A stretch of DNA of 64,000 bases from Romanomermis culicivorax (GCA_963922205.1 CAWUHX010000063.1:930001-994000), one strand, 5' to 3'; shown: positions 1 through 15,400, counted from the stretch's first letter. Notes: generated from the sequence alone by a model not told the origin. Made by a program: numbers and translations.

Positions 1-423
1 TACCGTCTTATTTTCAAGACTTTAAAACTTGCTAAAAAGTGTAAAATGCAGAATAGGAAAAATATTTTCATGCCAATTTATAGAGCCTCGTATTTCATAT
101 CTAATAAAAGCTCAATAATCAAGTTACTTCATGCTTAGGCCGATAAATCTCAAGGCTCGTAAATAGACAGAAAAATTGTAAGAAATGCAAAAATTTCAAA
201 CTCTGGGATACTGCAACTCTATTTTATTTTTCATGAAATTTAGAAATCATCCTGATTTTTAGCATACTAAACTTGTGTGAATGTCCCATTTTCGAAATTA
301 ATCAAGCCTTGATAGTTCCACAATGAAGATAGTAATTAGAAAATGCAATTATAAGATGATGTGTAAACTCCAATTTGTTCGACCCCTAGCCTAACTACCA
401 TAATTTTCCTAATTTTTTGTCAG
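1..423. other. Left edge, intron sequence
   Basis: AT-rich sequence with no open frame carrying a recognisable protein motif and no clear repeat. It is presumably intron of the WDFY3 gene, whose earlier exons lie to the left. Confidence 0.5.
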
Positions 424-496
424 CAAGTAGAAAACATCGTGAACTATCTACTGTATAGGGAAATTTTTGGTGCTTCTGAGCTCAGCAGCACGTATG
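424..496 (+). CDS. WDFY3: WDFY3 exon 1 of window
   Basis: Starts after the pyrimidine-rich acceptor ending in GTCAG and ends at a GTGATT donor. It reads [15 protein letters not shown] and onward, open in phase 0, and ends in phase 1, which fits the next exon. It is short and its donor is weak, so it is the least certain exon of the series. If it is not an exon, the visible coding part starts at 1282. Confidence 0.55.
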
Positions 497-3400
497 GTGA
501 TTTTTGTAGAAAAATGGAAATTTTTGCTTTTCAATTTCGTTGTTTCGAGCACTGCTGTATTCTTACTATGCGCTTTACACTAATAAATCCTATTGTAGCC
601 CAAACATTCGCCTCATATTGGGTAAATTTATATAACGCGATGTCTGATGCACCTCAACCAGCTTAAGTTGGAAGGAGCGTATGTCTAAAATCGGAAAAAT
701 TGAGAATTTTCAACTTTTGTCTTACTGGAGCTATGCGAATTTTGACTTTGAGAAAAAATGAATATCATTTTCGTTCCTAACGCATCAAGTTACACCAAAT
801 ATGTGATTTTTAGGTGGGATTAGTTTTTTACTTATCACAACTCTGTATGAGAAGCTGAATTTCGGTTATGAAATACTGAAATCGGTATCCAACCGATTTG
901 GAGTGCATTCTCGTACATGCACAACGTCTTATACATCCTGCATTCTTTTGAATGAAGTTATTTTGGAATCGCTTCTCGATTAATCATTTTAAATTGCTCC
1001 ACTTTCTATGATATTACCGTTTGGAGTAAGAGGACACTCATCTACAGCATTTTTTGCTTCATTTTCGCTCCAAGGAGTAAACTTCGACGCATTATCCTCT
1101 CTCCACAGGTGCTCTTTTTCTGCTTCGCAACTGCTTCAGTCACTCTGTCTATGGTACCAACAAATTTTTCTTTCCAAAATTGTCCTCTGTTTGCTCAAGC
1201 ATTGCTCCGCGATGGCTCTAAGTTTACTTGGTCTACTTTCTAGGATTTGATTCCAATGCTCTTGATTTTTGTATTTTATAGAATGCAGAACAGATGACGT
1301 TAATCAACTAATGCTGTATCAGGTTTACGTTCGAAATCGTTGTCTGAATATTTTATTGAATATTCTGTTGCATACGAGTGGCCAGTTGAATGCACAGTAA
1401 GTTAAAGCCTGTCGAGTCAAACAAAATGTTTTTGATGCCACTTCTCTAAATTTTCACAATATTAAATATATTTTCTGCTTCTATATAATACACTTGTGGG
1501 ATTACATAGACTGCACGATGATGGAACTCTGTTGTGTTTGGTTTGATCACGCTTTCCGATTCGAAGTTTTTCAATATTAGAATGTTGAAAGTTTTGAAAA
1601 TTAGTTTCTGAAGCTCGTCCGTAAATTCTTAAATTATGCTTTGCAGGGAAACAAGTGTTCTTTTCTTTTTCTACATCAGTGTGATTATTTTTATAGGGTA
1701 TGCGAACAAGTGGCTAAAGTTTTGGGATTCGATTGGATTATCGCTTTGTTAAGCAGTCGTAGTCATTCCGCGACGGTTTGGGCCGCGTTGAAAATTCTTT
1801 TAGCTTTAACCGGCTATCAAACGTTGATGCAAAAGTTTAAGGAAGGCGCCGGTAATGGTGGTTGGCTGAAAGAAGCGGAATGCGTCGTGCAAAATCGGGC
1901 CGGCGTTGTTTTGGGGTTTAGCGTTTCTGCTCGTTGTGGTGCAGTCGGCTCCGCCTGCGATCTCAATCCGGAAATTTGCACGATGCCAGGATTTCTAGGT
2001 TAGAACTTTTTTGGTTATATCCCACGAGATAAATCATTGTGTTCAAATAGGTTTTAAGTTTTTCACTTTCAGGAATGTCCAATTTTCATCGCTATTTTAA
2101 TTAAGTTCTGGCTTTTTTGTGTTACTTAGTCGATTTCATAATTGTAGGTTCAATTTATGTTCGTAACAGCATTTTTTTGCAAAACATTCCATTACGACGT
2201 TTAGTCATCGACCGGAGGTCCAATTTTACCTTCGGCCGGAGACTGAAGCCTGAAACCGGAGAAACTGTTTACCTCCGATGATTTTTTTGGTAATCTTGGC
2301 TACAAAGTACAAAGAGATTTTATCGACATTATCTGGTCAGAAAACGCTTCTTCAGGCTCTAGTATCAGAAAACACAATAAAAATTTCCGGCGCTTCGCGC
2401 AGGAGTTTATTTCATAATTCTTTGCAATGTTCTATCCAGTATTTTTCTACAAATCGTGCTTTCTTATGAAAAAATTTCTGGAAAATGGAAAAAATGTTGG
2501 TGGTCCTGTATGTATGGAAAAGACAACGTCTGGTCCATTTGGTGGGGATCTACTTCTGGTAGCAGTCATTCCACATCTATGCAAAATTGGCGAATTGGGC
2601 AAAGCCGAGTAGCCGACAGCACTGACCAACTTACATAACATTTGTATTCATTAGTATTATTATTATTAACAATATTATTACTCCTGCATTAAGCGGAAGA
2701 GAGCGCCGAATTACTGTACTCCATACCAAGGCAGGTCCCTAGTCTTTCGAGAAATTATTGTAGTGAGTGTTTCTAGTATTTTGTGTTAGCCTGCAGAAAG
2801 CATGTGGGGCAACCCTGGTTGTTTTTCGATTGCAAGCTTGTGTCATTCCAGTTACTTATTAGTGACTGAAGATTGTGATTAGTTCTGCTAGATGCTAGAG
2901 AACTGTTGCACTGTGTTCAGCCTGTTACCTGTACTAAGCTCCTTTGAATAACCTACGGGTAAAAGCCAATAGACTCTTTAGTTATATTGTTGACGTCTTC
3001 TGACCTAAGCAGAGACCTAAACATAGCACATTTCAGAAGGTTGAAATCTATTTTTTTACTTTTTTATAACCATAATTTTAAACACGAAGTCGAGTTTGGA
3101 GGGATTTAGAAGCATCATGGAAGTAATTTTCAGAAATTTCAGGTTTAACCTGAAGTTTTTCAGATTTATGAGAGTATGAGTATATTTTCTTAGTTTGCAA
3201 AATGATTATGAAGGACACGAACTCTAGTGCTATCAGGAAGAAGGTTTGTGCCGAAATACACGAAAGACTGTGGTTTTTTATTGTGCAAAAAAATTTTCTT
3301 CGTACGAAGAGTTTTTAGCCAATCTTCGTACTGGTACGAAGAGGCTGGTACAAAAAAAACACTGGAATGAAGCCGGAGGTATAAGAAAATATAGTTCTAT

Positions 3401-6400
3401 AAATCTTATAGCTGAACTTCAGCTTCATCAGCATTTTATTTTCTCAAGCAAATCACTATTTATAGAAGAGCCCACTTCATCATCACTATTTTCACTTTGA
3501 CTGCTTTCAGCTTCAGCTCTTAAATCAATGTCTGGAGACGAGCTAGCCATGAAGCTACAAAAGGGAGCCGACAGACATTGCGTAGCAACAATGAATATTT
3601 CTTTATTTTATCAATTTGTATCAAGGTCATTGCACAACTCTAGAAATTTATGAATATTCCCTTTCTAAAAATTGGTCAACTTCCTAAAAAATGATGCGCA
3701 TTGCTTTTTGTCATATAACGTGTTTCTTAGTTTTTAGTTTAGTTTCAGGATATTTCATTCATATTTTATAATTTCATGTATTTCATAGTACTCATTGCTG
3801 GGGCAAGGCTGAAGTGTTTATTCGGGAATGATTTCTTCGGAGTTGGGATTCGAGCTTTCTGTTGTAAACTACTATATGATTGTAGACCAATGCTCTTTCA
3901 GCTCAGTTTGGGACAAATGCTTCATCACAAAGTATAATATTACGACGTTAATATCTTCATCAAAATTTTATTTATGCGAGTTGATTGTTAGAAGCTAGAA
4001 ATTTTACCTATCATGCCAAGAATATATTATAGAAGATGACATAGTTCATTGGAATCATGGCCATCTAAACATGATCCTTTCTTGCAGGGCAGACCAAGAA
4101 AAACATGAATTTCTTGCCGCATTTCGCCTTGTAGAAAAATTTTTTCGACTGAAAAAACGTAACTACCATCTACTAAATCTGGCCTAAACACCTCCGGCCT
4201 GCAAGTTTTAATCCTCCCTCCGGTCCGGAGACTGGAAGTCGAAAAATAGATCGGAGTCGGAGCTCCGGTCGATCACTAATGAATAGAGCTTCACACCGGG
4301 TACCCACTCGGATATATTCCGGGGTATAATTAGAGAAACGTTACCCGGTACCTGCGGATAAATTCGGGTAATTACTCTTATTAGAAAAAGCTAAGTAGAT
4401 GGTGTTGAATCTTAAAGATGTATGTGTAAAAACGTGCGTACATATTGAACAATAACGTGCCCATCTCCACGTTTACACTATAAGCAGAAAACAATACCCA
4501 TTAGCTTGTGTGTAGTTGCATACATATACCTATTTTAGAAACCAGACCAGCAACCAAATTTTGGACAGTGCAACCAAATTTTTTTAGCAAGTTGCACAGT
4601 GCAACCGAGAGCCTGACATCCCATTTGATTAGGTTATATTGTTTCCTGTCCGGAGATGCATTTTTATGCGTTTTAAAATGGAAAATGCCGAAAATTTTTC
4701 GACGCATCCCGCCGGTTTTCAAATCATTGATGATTCTTGGTATTATTTGTGTTGCGCGATTAGAAAATCTTGGCCTAGCTTATGCTTATAGCCTTTAAGC
4801 TAGGAATACTCCAGGCACCGGCGCCGGTGTCGTGGTGTCTGCCATCGACCGGTGCGTAAGGTTTTTTCACAGATACTTGAATTTTGGTGGAACGTGTTTC
4901 AATAGCTCCAAAAAACCTTGTCTTCTGCGAACTGGTATAGGCTGTTGATCAAAGCAAATAAAATGGCACGATTTTTGGAGCTAAAACATGTGAACTATCG
5001 TAGTCAATTTCCCGAGTTTTTACGAAACTAGCTTCTGAGATCGTTAGGTTGCCGTTATTTGTATTTTTCCCCTACTTGAACTTAAATTTTTATTTTTTTC
5101 TGCTGCTTTCTACATGGCTAAATATTTCATGTTAGCCGGTGGATGGTTTCTAGCATGTTAGCCAAGTACTGCTTGAAGCTGCTATGCCCAAAGCCGTGTT
5201 TATCTTGAACACCTCGGCTAATTATATTGCCTTAGTTTCGTTGGTTGTCAGAATAGTAAAAAAAAATTTCCCCAAATGGCGGAGTGACTATGGCCCATTT
5301 AATTTATAATGATAGACGCAGCGAAAGCCAAAAAAAATACAGTTTGATACAAAATTTTCACTTGGCGGAAAACTTTATACTATAGAAAAATGCTTAATTT
5401 CTACGTAAGAATGGGAAAATCATCGAAAAACATCATGCTTATTCACTGTCGATTTGGACAGAACTGCATTGATACCCGAATTCTGCTTGAGAAATTTTGA
5501 CCACTCAACTTGGTTATTGAATGAAATTTTCAGATATTCTGTTTGCTGCTCACTGACATTGATCACAGTAATAAGCTTACTTGTTTCTTCAGTATTGAAC
5601 TTACTTTCATGGGAGTATTGCATCCACCATCTCAAAATAAATGGTGTATAGAAGTAGTCATTCTCCAGGATTTACTTTTAAACGATATTAAAGAATTTAA
5701 TCTGTGGAAAACAAAACAGTAAATATTGTATAGGAAATTCACTTATATGAAGATTTGACGACGATAAAAGGACACAAAATTCGTGTGTAATAGGTAATAA
5801 AAAGCATGTAAAGTTAGCACCGGCACCGGCCAAAAAGGTGGCATCGAGACGTCCCTACTTTTAACATCAGCGTGTTATGGATAAATGTTTGATGTTGTAC
5901 TGTTTTTTGACCTATTTGGCAAAAGTCAAAATTTTTCTTGATTATTTTCCTAAAATCGTTTTGCGGTCCTTAAAAATTTTCGGATTTCGTGAACATAAAC
6001 TTTTTGCATTTAGAACATGCTAAAACACCATCAGCATGGGAGAACGGCAGAAGTTCTTGTCGGCTAAAGAATCCAAATTCTTCGCTGCTTGCCCTACTTT
6101 TTGAATTGTAGTTGCAAACTTATTGAATTCTCTGAAAAATTTGACCTTTCATCTAGGAAATCGATATTGAAGAGATAAAAAAGGAGAGAGAAAGAATTTG
6201 AAGGAAATTCATTCATGCATTCCTTAATCCTTTTTTCAGCGTTATATGATATCAAAATCCAAATTTTTTTCCGGCGCATAGCGTCAGGATTAATTACCGA
6301 TATTCATGTCAGAGGTAAAGTACCTATCTCGCTTTTATATGCTTCAGATTATTTGAAAACAATCTCTTTTCATGAATAACTATGATTGGTAAGTTACTGG

Positions 6401-9400
6401 CCCATGCCCAAGCACTGTTTTTTTTGTACTCGACCCATTTGTACCGGTACAAACGACGGTCTAAAATTTGTGCGTACTTCGTTGGTTACATTGTGATTGA
6501 TATATTAAATTGAATTTTAATACCAGAAAATTGTTTGTACTGGTACAAACAAGGCCCAAATTTCTGTTTGTACTCAAGCCAAAAAGTTTGTAAAGTACAA
6601 AAAAACTATGGACCTAAGATATATTAGATCGAAAATGGAGAAAAAATAGCGGAAATATCACGACCAATCATCGATAGTCGCAGAAAGGTATGCTGAAACA
6701 ATGATTTTTCCAACGTTTTAGAGGCCTCGAAATCAAAAGGCGTCGAACAACTTACTTTTGGCAACCTTTCATTTTTCCTCCGGAACTCAGGAAATTTAGT
6801 TTTAAAAGTAACTGACACGAACTGAATGAAATACAAGATAAGTAGCTTTTAATCATTCTTCTGAGGAAATTAAGCGAATTCATAGGGCGAGCAACTGGAA
6901 ATTTATCTGTGCGACTAAATTTTTTCCCAATTTACAAATGCAACCTCCCCTGTGAAAAAAACTAAGGAACAGACCCCAATGAGCTGGGTTGTTAATTTTG
7001 TTGACCTTTATAATGTTTATTCTGATTATTAATCTGGTCATGTATTCAGTTAATTAATGAACATTGGAGTTTTTTTATATTTCAGCCCATAGTATGTGTT
7101 ACTAGGTATTACTGCTTACTATTGAGTGCTCACTTATATGTTGATATTGAAATATATGCCCGGGTAATTCGGGTACCCGAATAACGAACGAAGGTATATT
7201 TTATAGCACTCCAACATGTTTTACCGTATCACGCCACTCTTCCCGATCCTTTCTTGGCTTTGCTGTCCCAACTAGTCGGTCAGCCAGCCAAAGATTTACC
7301 GCACGTTCACGAATTCGATTTGGACGGCATCTGGTCTCTAATCTTTGGCTTACCAACTAATCATTCGGTTGCCGACGCTATTAGCAAAGTAGAATTGTGC
7401 CCCGAAGCTTCGCTACCTTTGCTTAGCTTAGTACGGCGTTGCGTTACTTTGGTAAGTCTCCGTTTATTTAGATTATAACATGAAACTGGAGTAAAAAATG
7501 CGTAGACATGCTTCCAAGATGAAAATTGGTCTTCTGCTTTCTTTCAGATATAACACATATGTAATTGATGAGCAAGTCGCATTTGAACACCCCAAAAATC
7601 GTCAACCAAATGGCTAGCCAAAATATGTGTGACTCCCAAATTTTGCCAATCATATAGTTGAAATAAGCTAGCCTTAAGAACCCCATCCTTTTATTTGAAA
7701 AAATGAGAAATGTCAATTTTTGGTAGAAAATAGTCACTTTTGAAAAAACAAAATGATCAAACATCATTTTTTCTGGTACCTCGCGCCATAAATACATATT
7801 TTTACGTTTCTATAACAACGATGACTATTTTCTTAATTTTTCAGACCCTTTGGGCGGAAAAATTGCAATTTTTTCCCTTCGATGACCTTTCCTTGAAATT
7901 TTGAGCAGCCGATGAGGGAACCCTTTCTTTAGTGGTGTCATCACCGTTGCCTGATCGCCTGACCCTCCAAACCACGAGGCTGCGAACTGTCTTTGATACA
8001 TTGTGAATTGTTTCATGATCGTGCTGATTAGCTCGGTGTTGCAATACTAGTTGCACTTGGTATTTGCCAAGAGTTTCTGAAAGTTTGCGTTACATGCTAC
8101 CGAAAAAATGCGCCAACCGTCCGAGATAACATTATATATACTTTAATATTTTTGACTTTCTGGTTTCTACTCCGTTCGATTTTAAATGTAAATATGTAAT
8201 TTTTATTACTATACAGAACGTCGAAGCCGTTTGGTGCAAACAATATCCGGTGACGTTGATTCAATTTTTAACTTTCCTGTATCATAATGTGATCGAATTT
8301 TCAACATATACGACTAGCGAAGAATTTTTGACCACTTTGACAGCAACTTTGTTTAAAGACTCGGAAGGCGATGAGACACGAGTCAAAAACGACGGTATTG
8401 TTGATTCTACATATGTGTCTGATAAAATGACGTTTGAACTCCTGTTCGGAAACACTTGCTTCTCCGACTTTTTTTTGACAATGTTCTATTTATTCTGTGG
8501 TGCAAATTTGCATACATACCTGTTCAACTGGGCTTGGTTGAGGTTTCAGAGACCTAGCTGAACTTAAAATTTTCTCTGGAATAGGTTTCTGAGATATGCA
8601 TTTCTGTACTAAGCAAAATGATCACAATTTGTTTCTCAGCTCTACCTGATCATCCCGCGGTAAAATACATAATCGATTTGTTGCGCAACATAATCGTAGA
8701 TAGCTTTGCATTTGCGCCAGTTACGAAGGGTGATACGATTATCGATATGATATTGGAGGTTAGTATTTTTGCTCTGCGTACTTTAAGATCTTTTAATAAA
8801 GTAAATCCTGTATTTCAAAACCACGCCTTTTCCAATTTTGAATGATTAAATTTCACGTTTTTCGGTAAGCTGAAATTCTTATTTGTTGAATTTTTGAGGA
8901 TCCATCGAAAACTTTCGGATAGCTTCGGTCTAATTGTACAAAAACATCAAGCCGCTGCCATGAATACTGATGTATTTTTCATTTATCACAGGTGTATATT
9001 CAATGTTCACACGCTTGCTGTCATCCCTCAAACCCTTTCTTCGTCAAATTTAGAATACTTATCTCCTTTGGTTTTCATCATATTAGATTTTTATGCTCAA
9101 ATCCATACCTGTAAGACCTCCGACCAGTTGGGAGGGGGATAGAAAAAAGTCGAAATTTTTCCCAAAAAAGGCCAAAAAACATACACTTTTTTGCAAATTT
9201 TTTTAATTTTTTCCAAACTGGGGCGGGGGTTAGATGATTTTGGGTACAGGGTTGGCCAAGTTGGGGGGGGGTCCCCCCAACCCCCCCCCCGAAGTACAGT
9301 TATGCTCAAATCAAGATTTCATATTAGATTTTTCTTTCCGAAAGGTTAAGTTTCTATTAACAGTTTGTTTTATATTTTAGAACCCTTTTTTAACTTTGAA

Positions 9401-12400
9401 GGTCATTCCGGAAGGATCCAGTCGCACAGAACAGTCTGCGTTTATTACGCATCTATTACGATCAGTTATGGACCATTTAGTTGCCGCCGATGTCCTTTTA
9501 TGCGGTCAAAGCCTATCTCTTCCATTAACTTTATCCGTCACCAGCAATTATAGCGTTCTCGCCGCTAATGTTTTCTATTTCACGGCCAGAACTGTCGATT
9601 GCATTTGGAATGGTGTGTTTTATTGTCGAAAAGCGTATACCTACAAATAAAAATATACCACAATAATGAATTTTCAGGTCTTTACGTTGGAGACGCTCAA
9701 GTTGTGCTGGACTTCATATTGAAACTCTTCAATCAAGTCAAACGTAAGGGCGGAAATAATGTTCTGGCAGATCCTTTGTACTTTCCTTTGAATCGATGTA
9801 CTTTGTTCGTTTTATCAAGATTTATTGACGGGGTCAATGGTAAGTTCTAATTTTTCCAAAATTCGCGGATTGAACCTGAAAGATTTGTAGTTTTTGAAAA
9901 ATAATACATATATCATTTCCTTTCACAGCTTTCCACTCACACGGAGACCATTTGGGATACCTGTTACACTCTGGCCAACAAAAACACGCATTCATGGGAA
10001 AAACGAAAATTCAGAAAATAGCATATTTTACGATATAATCGGGCTGTTTAAAAATTGTTTTTCCAAAAATCTCTGTCGAGATTATTGTTGGAATGACAGA
10101 TATTTTCGTCTTTAGAGATAAGTTGTTCATTTGATTGCTTTCTGCAGGACAATTATCGTTATTAGAATCGCTCAATAAAATAATTGCCGCTAGAAGCATT
10201 ATATTTAGTCAGGTCAACGTCGATCAAGAATTTTTCGGATGCTTATGCCATTTACTGTTTATGCTTACTGATATCAGCAATCAAGAGCTACCACTTAACG
10301 TTGATAACATGAATAAGTAATGTAATTTTACCATGAATACCAGACTAGGTAAAAGCATTGGATTTTAAAATTTTTGTGCTTATTATCATTCAAAGTATCG
10401 TCGATGTTTGTAATCTTGAGATTCAAAGGCTAGAATAGTTCATCTTAACGAATTTAATACGGAAAGTTACCCTCCCAGAGCAGCTTTCTATTCACAAGTT
10501 CGTTTCGCATGTATTTTGTTTACAGAGATCAGAAAGTAATCGACGAAGAACATCGTATTCGCGAAGGTGCCTTACTAATTGCCAACTCGGCCCGCCGTTT
10601 ATGGGAGGAATTATTTTTGAGCAAAAAATCGATGGTCGAAGAGATTTTTCATGTCAGTCTCGTGCCCGAAATTAACGCCGCCCGTGCTTTGGTGGGCGAA
10701 TTAGCCAATCGTTGTTGGCATAGCACGGTGGACGGCGAAACGCGCGGCGTTGTTAGCAGAGATGCTTTTCAAATTCATCTGCAATTGCAGTCGGTATGAT
10801 CTTTATGAACAAAGTTTACTGAACCATTGTTTCTTGATTAATTTTTTGGGAACTCAGGGCAGATTATCCTACACGTATTTACCAAAATATCATATCATTT
10901 TCGAATCGAAAGCTTTAGCGCAAAGACCGATAAGGTCCGCAGTTGTGGTAGGGTAGTACCCTGATCTATTTTCGGTCGTCAGCGTGCATACCTGTAATTT
11001 TAGGGGCTGCGGCCCCCAACTGGGTCGAACCCTATACACAAATGGCGGAATCCCCAAATTTGGTCAATCCTATATCCAACCCCCCAACATAGAAAATTGT
11101 GGAAAAAATAGTTTTCTAACTTTTTTTTGGGGATTTTTTCGACCCCCTCCAAAAAAAAATTTTTGAAATTTTGAGACCCCCATCCCAAATTGTGGGTTTA
11201 TCCCCCCATCTGGCATCTGGTCGAACCCCTGAGGGGTATGTCACCATGCCATACACGAACCTAATGATAATAACCATCTAATATTTGGTAAAAACATTGC
11301 ATCCTGTACATTAAATTGTGTTTGTTATTCATCAATCATTTCTTGACAATCAAAATTGTAGGATACTCCTTAAATTTCAGTGCATTATATGTACAAGAAA
11401 GCAACTTTTCTCATATCATTTTCCCTACCACTTCGACCATACATGTAACGGAGCCCCGAGGTCTGGGGAAAGGCAGGGGTTGGGCGACTTTTTTGGGGCT
11501 GGGGGTCAGTAATTCCCAAAATTTTGGGGCGAGGCGTCTCTCAAGGAAGAAAATTCGATTTTTTCACGAAAAAAGTCCCAAAAATAGTTCCAAAAATAGT
11601 AATTTTTCCCTAAAATGACAGAAAAAATAAATCCATGGCGCGAAGCGTCCAGAAAATCCACGTTTTTTACCATTTTTCGTTCAAAAATTGACATTTTTAA
11701 TCAAAAAATTGACATTTTTCAGTATTTTTCCAACCAAAAGTATGGGGGTCCCAACGGCTGCCATATGGCTAGTCATTGGATTGGAAAATCCTGGGGGGGG
11801 GTGGTCGCCCAATGGCTAGCCATATGGTCGACGATTTCTGGGGGGGGTTCCCATAGCACTTCCCCCAATTACACGTATGACTTCGACCAGCGGTTCACTT
11901 TTTCAAAGGTAGCTAATTTTTTTCAGACCTCTAGTAGGAGTGATATCCCTATACTCCCTTTGTTGTCTGCTTAGTATCGTCCGCCAATATTATACACATG
12001 TTATTTTATCTGCGAATTAAGTCGTTCGAAGGATTTTTATTGTGGTTTCTAACTGGGAAATTGTAAGCTTTATGTTGGAAAATATATTCATTAAACCGAT
12101 GTTTTCATGTAGGGTTCGCCTATTTTTTTTGCTCTATTTTCCCCAATTCATCCTAGTTTCTCATTATTTTTATTTAGAAATTACAAAAAGTTGCCGGTGG
12201 ACTACAACGTTTAGCTAATAGGAAAACGGGGAAACCAACATCGATAGCAAAAAATATGCCAGTTGCAGCCCAGGTCAGTCTTTTGGTCATAGTCAGTTTG
12301 ATCTTCCAAATTTCATGTTCGAGATTGAAATTTCGTCTCGTGGAAATGACCCTCTTCAAATCTCATTGATCCGTTTCAATGATCGTAGAACTCATTGGAC

Positions 12401-15400
12401 GATGATTAACATGCCATTAAATTGCTTCGATATTCAAAGTTATTTTTTAACAGGCTTAAAATCTAAAAGAGTTACTGTCATTGATAGACCTGATTTAGCG
12501 GTTGATTGTTGAAAATACAGCACAGAATCTCTTCTGAATATTTTTATCTATCCCACAATTTTTTTCAGACTCTGGAGTTATGGATGAAAGTGCATATTTC
12601 ATTGATTCGCGAATTAGTTGAATTGATGTACACGCAATATTTGCAGGTATTGTCGACCTAGCGATTTTCTTCTCGCGGCCAACTCGTTTCATCCCTGGTG
12701 TAGAGGATTTATTGACTGGAACTCAGTAGATGAACGTTTTTATGAGCTTTCAAATTTTAGAGAATAAGTGAAATTAATCATATGCCTTCAATTGATTAAA
12801 TTACTCTATATGTTTCCGAGCATTATCTCATCAGGACTTTCTAGGCATTTGCATTGGGCCAGATTTTTGATCCACAGGAACGTCTGATCCCTCAGTATGT
12901 AGATTCCAATGTTTCCTTGACAATAGTAAGCCAACACTGTTAGCTTGAATAGATAGAACATGAACCTTTCATTTTTTGTTTGATATGTTGGTATGTCTTC
13001 AATGTTTTAGTGGCATGAACACACCGAAAAGTGGTGCCTGGGCGAATGGCGAAACCTTGAACAGGAACTGACCCGCGAAAGGGGTCTATGGGGTCCATTT
13101 AATAGTACAAAATTGAGCAAATGGCAGTTAGATAGTACGGAGGGACCTAGTCGTATGCGCAAAAAGTTGATTCCAAATCTTTCGTTTTACGTCAATTATC
13201 CATACAGGCCGAGTTTAGATTTGCCTGAAAATGTAAACAAGTTTAGAGAGCCGTCTGCATTATCCCGACTTTTTCGGTTTTTCAATTTTTTTAGAAAAAT
13301 TTACGATGCAAAGTTGCGATCAGTCATGACAGTAAGGAGTTTTACGAGCGAATGAAATCTACCTGCGAGCGATCTATGGATCAGCGCATAATCGATACCA
13401 GTAGTCTGGCTACGAATACGTTTGAAGACAGGCCGATCGTTCCTTTGCGGGATGTTTTAGGTAATACATGTCCAGTTTGTCATCCTAAAAATTTTACCGT
13501 TAAAGTGGTATTGATTTTCATTGAATATAATGTTTTGTACATATAAATATACGTATCTGATTCTGCACCTCTACAGAAACTTTTAAGGCAGCGAAAAGTA
13601 TTGTCCATTTATCTGAGATGTCAGAAAAATTTTGACTAAACAGTAAACGGGAATTGAAAAGGATTTTGACCAAATTTACAGTAAATCGTCAAGGAAGTTT
13701 GTGTTAACGAGAAAAAGTCCGAAATACATGAATATTTTTTACTTTTCAAGAAATAAACACCACTATGATACGGAAAGCGTCGCGGCAATTTGCTAGTTCC
13801 GACGGCAAAAGTCGTTCGTTAGGCGACGATGATCTCGATGATCAATCGATGTCGATCGATGAAGAAGCTGCAACAAATCCACAACGTGCATCGGAAAATA
13901 CTTATACCGAGAAACGTTTGGAATCGGGTCACACTGAGCTAAGTATGTGAAAATTTATGTAAAATTATGTACATTTTGCATTTTACAGTCGAAAGTAATA
14001 AAAAATATTAATTTCAGAAATTTTCTTTAAAAAATCTTCAAAACTTTCGAAATATAAATATACATCAGGATATGAAATTAGTCATCTTAAAACTTACAAG
14101 TGATGACTCCAAACATCAGAACGTATCTGAAAAATTCCTTAAATTCGTCTTCTGTTCTGTCATTTTATAATCTTATGAAAGTCAGGGCCCGGTACATATA
14201 TTTTTGTGTGTATGAGTTAAGCTACAGCTGGTCTGTGCCTTAACAGCGACGGTATAACATATAACGCTAAGCCCAGGGGCCGGTATTACTATTGCGACCT
14301 AAGCTGGAGCTTAAGATGCAATTCAAGTCTCTACAACGTTATAACCTACAAAAAAAGTTAAGCTTCAGCTGAGCACCAGCTTGGCCGGTATTACTAAAAA
14401 ATTGTTAAGCTGCAGCTGAGCAAGAGACTTAGGATTCAAACTTAAGTCTCGGACTTAAGTCCGTTCGACCGTTAAACTGGAACTTAAGTCGGACCAGTAT
14501 TACGAAAGTTAAGCTAGAGCTTAAGCTGTAACTTAACGTGAAAAGGTTGACTGTGGGGTAGCTGCCTTAGGTTTGTACTTTATGTTGTTATGCGATAATG
14601 GCTGGTCGTTTGGTTTTATTGCTCGATGAAGAAGCTGCAGCTTAACTTCTTAGTAATACGGACTTAAGCTGTAGCTTAGCCAAGTTCCATCTTAACTTTC
14701 CACACAACATATATAAAAATGTAGTTAAGCTGCAGCTTAACTCGTCTCGTTTTTTCAGCACCGGCTTAAGTCATAGTAATACCGACTTAAGCTCCAGCTT
14801 AACCAAGACGGTCTTGAGCTCCAGCTCAAATTTAAGCTCCATTTTTATAGTAATACCGGCTCTAGTTTTTTTATAAACGCAACAGTCGACAGAAACAACG
14901 CCCAGTCATCGATGATCACCCAACAATCGCAAGGAGAAACAGGAGGAGCGGCGTCGACCCTACGCGGTCCGGATAACCAAACTTTATTGAGATTGTTAGA
15001 AGAAGGCGAAGAATTGCAGTCAATGTTTCGATGTGCCCGCATCAATGGTTTAGAAACCAGCGAAGGTTTATTGTTGTTCGGCAAACAGCACTACTATGTT
15101 GTAGACGGCTTTACGCTCTTGAAAACGAAGGAAATTCGCGATCTGGATTTTTTATCCGAGGAGTGAGTCCCATCCCATTATGCATGATTGATTTTTCTTG
15201 CTTAAAGCACAAATTAATCATAAAATCTTGAACAATTGCATGTTTATCTTTATTTCGCTCATGATCAGACTATTTGATCCTATTTTCTATAAGCTATTAG
15301 ATGGCTCAAGCATTAATGAAGTTTAGGTGTCCAATTTTTCGACTTGAATGCAACTTGAATTATGGATTAAATTATTCTCATATTGCAAAATTTTTTGTTT

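Noticed and set aside
9929-10020. An extra WDFY3 exon between exons 8 and 9
   Set aside because: A frame reading [16 protein letters not shown] looks protein-like, but exons 8 and 9 already join in phase and no good donor follows.
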